Part shown: one piece after another, positions 59,606 to 64,000 of the stretch
How positions within the stretch are numbered: position 1 is the first letter of the stretch
How the letters are laid out: each line of letters begins with the position of its first letter
Source: CAVWSM01 sp963799425
GTDB lineage: Bacteria; Actinomycetota; Actinomycetes; Jiangellales; Jiangellaceae
Direction of reading: 5' to 3'
NCBI GenBank assembly: GCA_963799425.1
Contig: CAWCXA010000012.1
Location: forward strand, 248,001-312,000
DNA: 64,000 nucleotides
Notes under the pieces: model-generated
What the model saw: only the letters and a program-made list of their open reading frames with translations
What the model was told of the DNA's origin: nothing
The model's database searches: none
Made by a program: the position numbers and the translations under genes

Positions 59606-59745
59606 GTGAATACGCTAACTCCGCCTGGGCCGACGAGCAGGCCGAGGATGATGACGAGGATGCCGGGGAGAATCTGACCTCGTACGAGCATCAGAATCCC
59701 CCAGACGACCAGGACCACTGCCAGGATCCACAACAGGAACAACAT
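59602..59745 (-). CDS. GPGG-motif small membrane protein
   Basis: A 47-residue peptide: two hydrophobic segments (residues 1-21, WILAVVLVVWGILMLV; and 24-37, ILPGILVIILGLLVG) followed by the signature GPGG and a short tail. AAGGAGG lies 7 bases before ATG 59745. Its stop overlaps the kinase start as GTGA, so kinase translation may depend on it. The family is known only as a small actinobacterial membrane protein; a role as sensor partner of the kinase is inference. Confidence 0.78.
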   Translation of the reverse strand: MLFLLWILAVVLVVWGILMLVRGQILPGILVIILGLLVGPGGVSVFT

Positions 59746-59845
59746 GACGTACCTCCTTGGAGCCAACGGTTCCCCGCCAGAGGCGTGTTGAACCGTCCCA
59801 ATCCGGAGATTTCCTGGTGTTAGTCAGGGGTGGCTGACCTCGCCA

Positions 59846-60571
59846 TCACCAAGCGTGCCCTGCAGCGCCTGCACGACGCGCCACATTGGTGTCCCGTTCG
59901 CGGGCCACCATGACGACTACATCTTTAGAGCCGTTGGTGCCGGCCTCGACTTCGTACGGCTCATCGCTCCACGTGCGCAGCACGAGTCCCAGCGACTCAT
60001 CGAGCAACTGCTCGTGGTCACCCTTCCCGTCCGCGGCCAACCAAGACCGCAAGGCGTGGTTGTGCGCCGCGACCACGCTGGCCGCGACCACCTCGGCCCG
60101 CAACGGCCCGTCGAGCCGGTCCGCGTACCGACCGCGCAAATAGTCGGCCAGCACACGCTCGTAGCGCCGGACTTCCGACAGCTCGTGTGTCCGCAACGCC
60201 GGAACCGTTCGCGTGAGCCGGAACCGCGCGACGGAGAAGGGCCGATCCTCGGCGTACATCTGCATCACCAGGCGGGCCGCGTCGCACGCGTGCCGTACGG
60301 CGTCCTCCTCGCCCGTGCCCTGCTGCAGGAACTCCGTGAGCTCACGCAGCGCGCGCTGGTGGTCAGGAAAGACCACATCCTCCTTCGACGGGAAATAGCG
60401 GAAGAACGAGCGGCGCCCGACCCCGGCCAGGGCGACGATGTCGTCCACCGTCGTTTGCTCGAACCCGCGCTCGACGAACAGCTGGAGCGCAGCGCCCACG
60501 AGCGCATCCCGCATGGCGGGCTTCGTCCGCCGATCGGTCGCGGCCTGGTCCGGCCGCCGCTCCTTGGCCAT
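59846..60571 (-). CDS. TetR family regulator (MftR-like recognition helix)
   Basis: A 241-residue repressor. HTH: FEQTTVDDIVALAGVGRRSFFRYFPSKEDVVF; the recognition helix GRRSFFRYF differs from MftR (GRRTFFRYF) by one residue. The C-terminal domain is longer than MftR, with about 40 extra residues at the end. It is divergent from the acyl-CoA dehydrogenase gene; two operators with the MftR-type core lie between. I infer it recognises nearly the same DNA as MftR. The 240 bases before it (59606-59845) contain only the small membrane protein gene. Confidence 0.85.
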   Translation of the reverse strand: MAKERRPDQAATDRRTKPAMRDALVGAALQLFVERGFEQTTVDDIVALAGVGRRSFFRYFPSKEDVVFPDHQRALRELTEFLQQGTGEEDAVRHACDAARLVMQMYAEDRPFSVARFRLTRTVPALRTHELSEVRRYERVLADYLRGRYADRLDGPLRAEVVAASVVAAHNHALRSWLAADGKGDHEQLLDESLGLVLRTWSDEPYEVEAGTNGSKDVVVMVARERDTNVARRAGAAGHAW

Positions 60572-60593
60572 GCGGGGACCCTAACACGATCAT

Positions 60594-60629
60594 GGCACTG
60601 AGTGTGCATAATCTAGGGTACTGAGTGCC
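60594..60629 (+). promoter_or_regulatory. Candidate operators matching the mftA-mftR sites
   Basis: GGCACTGAGTGTG (60594-60606) and GGTACTGAGTGCC (60617-60629), centres 23 bases apart, both with the ACTGAGTG core. CATAAT (60607-60612) between them is a plausible -10 for the acyl-CoA dehydrogenase gene. The mftA-mftR region carries ACCGAGTG twice in the same 13-base frame. Confidence 0.6.
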
Positions 60630-60680
60630 ATATTGGCTGGCCGGCTGGTCGGCGCGTGCAGACTTGTGAGGGAGCAGATC

Positions 60681-61831
60681 GTGAACCAGGATTTCGACCT
60701 CTTCCGTGTCACCGAGGAACACCAAGCGCTGCGCGACGCCGTACGGGCGATGGCCGAGGCCAAGATCGCGCCATTCGCGGCCGACGTGGACGAGCACGCC
60801 CGCTTTCCGCAGGAAGCGCTCGACGCGCTGGTCTCCACCGACATGCATGCCGTGCACGTCCCGGAGGAGTACGGCGGCGCGGGCGCTGATGCGCTTGCCA
60901 CGGTCATCGTGATCGAGGAGGTGGCGCGCGTCTGCGCGTCGTCGTCGTTGATCCCGGCGGTCAACAAGCTCGGTTCGCTGCCGGTCATCTTGTCCGGTTC
61001 CGAGGACCTCAAGCGTCGCTACCTCGCGCCATTGGCCCGCGGCGAGGGCATGTTCTCCTACTGCCTGTCGGAACCCGACGCGGGCTCGGATGCGGCAGGG
61101 ATGAAGACCCGGGCCGTCCGTGACGGTGACGACTACGTCCTCAACGGCGTGAAGCGATGGATTACCAATGCCGGCGTCTCCGAGTTCTACACGGTGATGG
61201 CCGTGACCGACCCCGACAAACGGTCGAAGGGGATCTCGGCATTCGTCGTCGAGAAGGGTGACGCGGGCGTCTCGTTCGGGTCGCCGGAGAAGAAGCTCGG
61301 CATCAAGGGTTCACCGACGCGCGAGGTCTACCTGGACAACGTGCGCATCCCCGCCGACCGGATGATCGGCAAGGAAGGCACCGGCTTCGCGACCGCGATG
61401 CAGACTCTGGACCACACCAGGGTCACCATCGCCGCGCAGGCGCTCGGCATCGCGCAGGGTGCGCTGGACTACGCCAAGAACTATGTCCGGAGCGCCGTCA
61501 GTTCGGCAAGCCGATCGGCGACTTCCAAGGCATCCAGTTCATGATGGCCGACATGGCAATGAAGCTGGAGGCCGCGCGCCAGCTCACGTACGCCGCCGCC
61601 GCGAGGTCCGAGCGCGCCGACTCCGATCTGACATTCTTCGGCGCCGCCGCCAAGTGCTTCGCGTCCGATGCCGCCATGGACATCACGGTCGATGCTGTGC
61701 AGCTCCTCGGGGGGTACGGCTACAGCCGCGACTACCCGCTCGAGCGCATGATGCGTGACGCCAAGATCACTCAGATCTACGAGGGCACCAACCAGGTCCA
61801 GCGCATCGTGATGGCGCGCAACCTCCCCTGA
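60681..61831 (+). pseudogene. Acyl-CoA dehydrogenase, frameshifted
   Basis: About 383 residues after repair, normal for the family. FAD/substrate motifs: YCLSEPDAGSDAAGMKTRA (about residue 133), KRWITNAGVSEFYTVMAVT, and the C-terminal catalytic region LLGGYGYSRDYPLERMMRDAKITQIYEGTNQVQR. The frame breaks at 61490, where one G is missing from GTCCGG; adding it gives the expected YVRERRQFGKPIGDFQ. The only deletion among the frameshifts. GTG 60681 has GAGGGAG upstream. It starts beta-oxidation-type reactions on a fatty acyl-CoA; divergent from the TetR gene and likely under its control. Confidence 0.88.
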
Positions 61832-61888
61832 TGCGCGTCGTCCAGCAGTCCAGATGCGCCGACGGGCACCGCGACGAGAGAGTGGTAC

Positions 61889-62591
61889 ATGCCTGCGCAT
61901 CCGTCGTCCGGTCCGATCGAGGCAGTCATCTTCGATCTCGACGGCGTGCTGGTCGAGTCCGAGCAGATCTGGGACGAGGTCCGAAGGGACTTCGTTGCCA
62001 CTCACGGTGGCACCTGGGCCATGTCCGCAACCCGCGACATGATGGGGATGAGTACGCGCGAGTGGTCCGCGTACGTGCACGAACCAGCTCGGCGTCCCGC
62101 TCATCGCACAATCGATCGCAGCGGAAGTCACCGATCTTGTCGCCCAGCGACTCGCCCAGGAGCTTCCGATCCTGCCTGGCGCACACGACGCGGTCCTTCG
62201 GCTGGCGCGGCGGTGGCCACTTGGTATCGCGTCCTCATCCCCTCGGACGATCATCGAGCGGTTCCTCGACGCCAGCGGCCTGCGCCCCTTCTTCGCCGCC
62301 ACCGTCTCGTCAGAAGAGGTGGCGCACGGCAAGCCGGCTCCGGACGTGTACGTGACCGCAGCGGCGCAGCTCGGCGCAGCGCCCTCGGAGTGCGTCGCGG
62401 TCGAGGACTCGACCAACGGCCTCCGCGCGGCTGCCGCAGCAACGATGACGGTGATCGCGGTGCCCAATCGGGAGTTCCCGCCCACCGCCGAGGCGCTCGC
62501 ACTCGCATCGCTGGTTTTGCCGGACCTCGAGTCGCTCACCCCAGAGCGGGCTCAAGACGCCGTTTTGCAACGCCGAGGTCAGGCGGATTGA
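61889..62591 (+). pseudogene. HAD-superfamily phosphatase, frameshifted
   Basis: About 233 residues after repair. N-terminal HAD motif I VIFDLDGVLVESEQIW (Asp nucleophile and Asp+2), then MGMSTREW cap residues. One extra G near 62081 breaks the frame; the rest follows in the next frame: LPGAHDAVLRLARRWPLGIASSSPRTII (motif II), KPAPDVYVTAA (motif III Lys) and VAVEDSTNGLRAA (motif IV). It resembles beta-phosphoglucomutase/phosphoglycolate phosphatase types. It is 57 bases after the acyl-CoA dehydrogenase. Its end overlaps the convergent MFS gene by 13 bases. Confidence 0.8.
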
Positions 62592-64000
62592 AGGGTCTCG
62601 AGAGGCGGCGCGTCGACCGTACAGTGCACGTGTCGATCCGATCGCCGGGTGCGAACGTGCGAACTCAGCCCTATGAAGCACAGTGGCCCAGCCGCAGCCG
62701 CGATCACTGCAGCGATAACAAGGGAAGTACGAAAGGCGTCGGTCAGCTCGGCCGTGCCGACAGCGGTCGTGAAGCCGGAGACGACGGGGATCACCGCGAG
62801 GGCGGCTAGGTTCGCGGTGCGGGCGATCGCATTGTTCACACCGGACGCGATGCTCACCTGGTCGGGACTCACTGATCCCATCACCGTCGCGGTGAGCGGC
62901 GCCACAAACGTCACGAGCCCGAGACCGAACACGATCGCTCCCGGAAGGACGTCCGGCGCCCATGAGGCGTCGGGGCCGATGCGACTCAGCAAAAGCAAGC
63001 CAGCCGCGGCCAGGAGCGGTCCCACGGTGAGCTGCAGCCGAGGACCGATCCGCTGCGCAAGGGCGCCCGAGCTGGCCGAGAAGACGAGCATCAGAATCGT
63101 CGTCGGCAAGAGGGCCACGCCTGCTCGTATCGCCGACCAGCCCGCACCTACCTGCAGCTCATAGGCGACGAGGAAGAACGTGACGCCGATAGAGGAGTAC
63201 AGCAATACGGTCGCGAGGTTGGTGACCGTGAACTCGCGACTGCGAAAGAGACTCGGAGGCACCAACGGATCCGGGGTGTGCAGCATCCGGTAGACGAACG
63301 CGATCATTCCTACGACGGCAACTGCCCCGACGGCGAGCACTGAAGTGTCGGTCCAACCTCGAGGTCCGGCCTCGGTCAAGGCCCACGTGAGCGAGCCGAG
63401 ACTCACCACTCCCAGGGTGGTGCCGGTGATGTCGAGCTCACGCGCCGCATGGGGATCGCGGGTTTCGGGTACGGCCGAGTAGGTGCACCAGATGACGATT
63501 GCGCCCACTGGCACGTTGAGGAGGAACGCCCACCGCCATCCGGGACCGTCGACGAGGAAGCCGCCTACGAAGGGTCCGACCGCGCCGAAGGCGCCACCCA
63601 GTCCCGACCATGCACCGACCGCTTTGGCGCGGTCGCTCTTGCGGAAGCTGGCCTGCAGAATCGCAAGGCTGCCTGGTGTGAGTAGGGCGGCACCGACTCC
63701 CTGGAGCACGCGCGCAGCGACGAGCACCTCGATGGTGGGTGCGGCGCCGCACAGCAAAGACGCGAGGGCGAACCAGACAGTGCCCAGCACGAAGATCTTG
63801 CGTCGCCCGTAGTGATCGCCAAGCGAGCCGCCAAGCAAGATGAACGACGCCAGCGCGAGAAGGTACCCGGTGAGTACCCACTGCAGAGCGGTCACGCTCG
63901 CGTCGAGGTCACTACCGATGTGGGGCAAGGCGACGTTGACGACCGTCGCGTCCAGCGACGCCATGCCGCTCGCGCCAACCGTCGCCGCCAGTGCGATACG
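62579..64000 (-). CDS. MFS drug-efflux transporter, DHA2 type (5' partial)
   Basis: At least 473 residues; the frame stays open past the right edge, so the first helix is cut. MASLDATVVNVALPHIGSDL is the DHA2 motif after helix 1. Others: LGGSLGDHYGRRKIFVLG (motif A), RVLQGVGAALLTPGSLAIL (motif C region), FGAVGPFVGGFLVDGPGWRWAFLLNVP, and 14 hydrophobic segments overall. A proton-driven exporter, probably of small hydrophobic compounds. The last 25 residues are cytosolic and charged. Overlaps the HAD gene by 13 bases, convergent. Confidence 0.85.
   Translation of the reverse strand, partial: RIALAATVGASGMASLDATVVNVALPHIGSDLDASVTALQWVLTGYLLALASFILLGGSLGDHYGRRKIFVLGTVWFALASLLCGAAPTIEVLVAARVLQGVGAALLTPGSLAILQASFRKSDRAKAVGAWSGLGGAFGAVGPFVGGFLVDGPGWRWAFLLNVPVGAIVIWCTYSAVPETRDPHAARELDITGTTLGVVSLGSLTWALTEAGPRGWTDTSVLAVGAVAVVGMIAFVYRMLHTPDPLVPPSLFRSREFTVTNLATVLLYSSIGVTFFLVAYELQVGAGWSAIRAGVALLPTTILMLVFSASSGALAQRIGPRLQLTVGPLLAAAGLLLLSRIGPDASWAPDVLPGAIVFGLGLVTFVAPLTATVMGSVSPDQVSIASGVNNAIARTANLAALAVIPVVSGFTTAVGTAELTDAFRTSLVIAAVIAAAAGPLCFIGLSSHVRTRRSDRHVHCTVDAPPLETLQSA

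Noticed and set aside
1..64000. tRNA, rRNA, insertion sequence, integrase, toxin-antitoxin or prophage genes
   Set aside because: None seen; no terminal inverted repeats, transposase motifs or tRNA-like cloverleaf could be supported by eye.

Overview
The window is high-GC DNA from an actinomycete, probably a soil or aquatic lineage. Four things point there: a WhiB regulator, a mycothiol-type maleylpyruvate isomerase, a complete mycofactocin gene set, and large ATP-binding LuxR (LAL) regulators. I could not place it below class. Genes are dense and often overlap by GTGA or ATGA. I saw no tRNA, rRNA, CRISPR array, insertion sequence or prophage.

Layout. 0-3.5 kb: end of a mycothiol-dependent isomerase, a VOC protein, a two-subunit 3-oxoacid CoA-transferase and an aldo/keto reductase, followed by a decayed phytase fragment. 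3.8-11.5 kb: an arsenic-type operon (ArsR-phosphatase fusion, ArsC, two flavoproteins, ArsR) without an efflux pump, running into an arylsulfatase, its formylglycine-generating enzyme and a membrane protein. 11.5-16.7 kb: LUD protein, HxlR regulator, a frameshifted LAL regulator and an NTF2-OmpA protein. 16.8-29.4 kb: orphan kdpA, corA, hydrolase, alcohol dehydrogenase, flavodoxin, MFS pump, WhiB, TetR, UBP zinc finger, FUSC-type exporter, RidA and a secreted protein.

29.5-44.1 kb is the centre of interest. It holds a single-direction mycofactocin operon of about 12.4 kb: mftA-mftB-mftC, five tandem mycofactocin-coupled SDR dehydrogenases, a MoxR ATPase with a VWA partner, mftD, mftE, another SDR, mftF and ohr. 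mftR and a second mftF paralogue are divergent from it. The genes cover biosynthesis of the redox cofactor and a set of dehydrogenases likely to use it. MoxR-VWA is a candidate enzyme-maturation pair. The mftR-mftA intergenic region and the promoter of a distant TetR/acyl-CoA dehydrogenase pair (60.6 kb) share a near-identical operator core, and the two TetR proteins share a near-identical recognition helix. This suggests that cofactor synthesis and acyl-CoA oxidation are linked.

44.1-64 kb: methyltransferase, hydrolases, enoyl-CoA hydratase, F420-type reductase, MBL protein, an intact LAL regulator and a MOSC protein. These are followed by an acyl-ACP desaturase behind tandem palindromes, and a stress-type region with sigma-F/B-like promoters, a CBS protein, a SigF-family sigma factor and a hybrid kinase ending in ANTAR. 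The window ends with TetR, acyl-CoA dehydrogenase, a HAD phosphatase and a truncated MFS pump.

Nine genes carry single-base frameshifts (eleven in all). Removing or adding one base restores a well-conserved protein each time, so sequencing or assembly indels are at least as likely as true pseudogenes.
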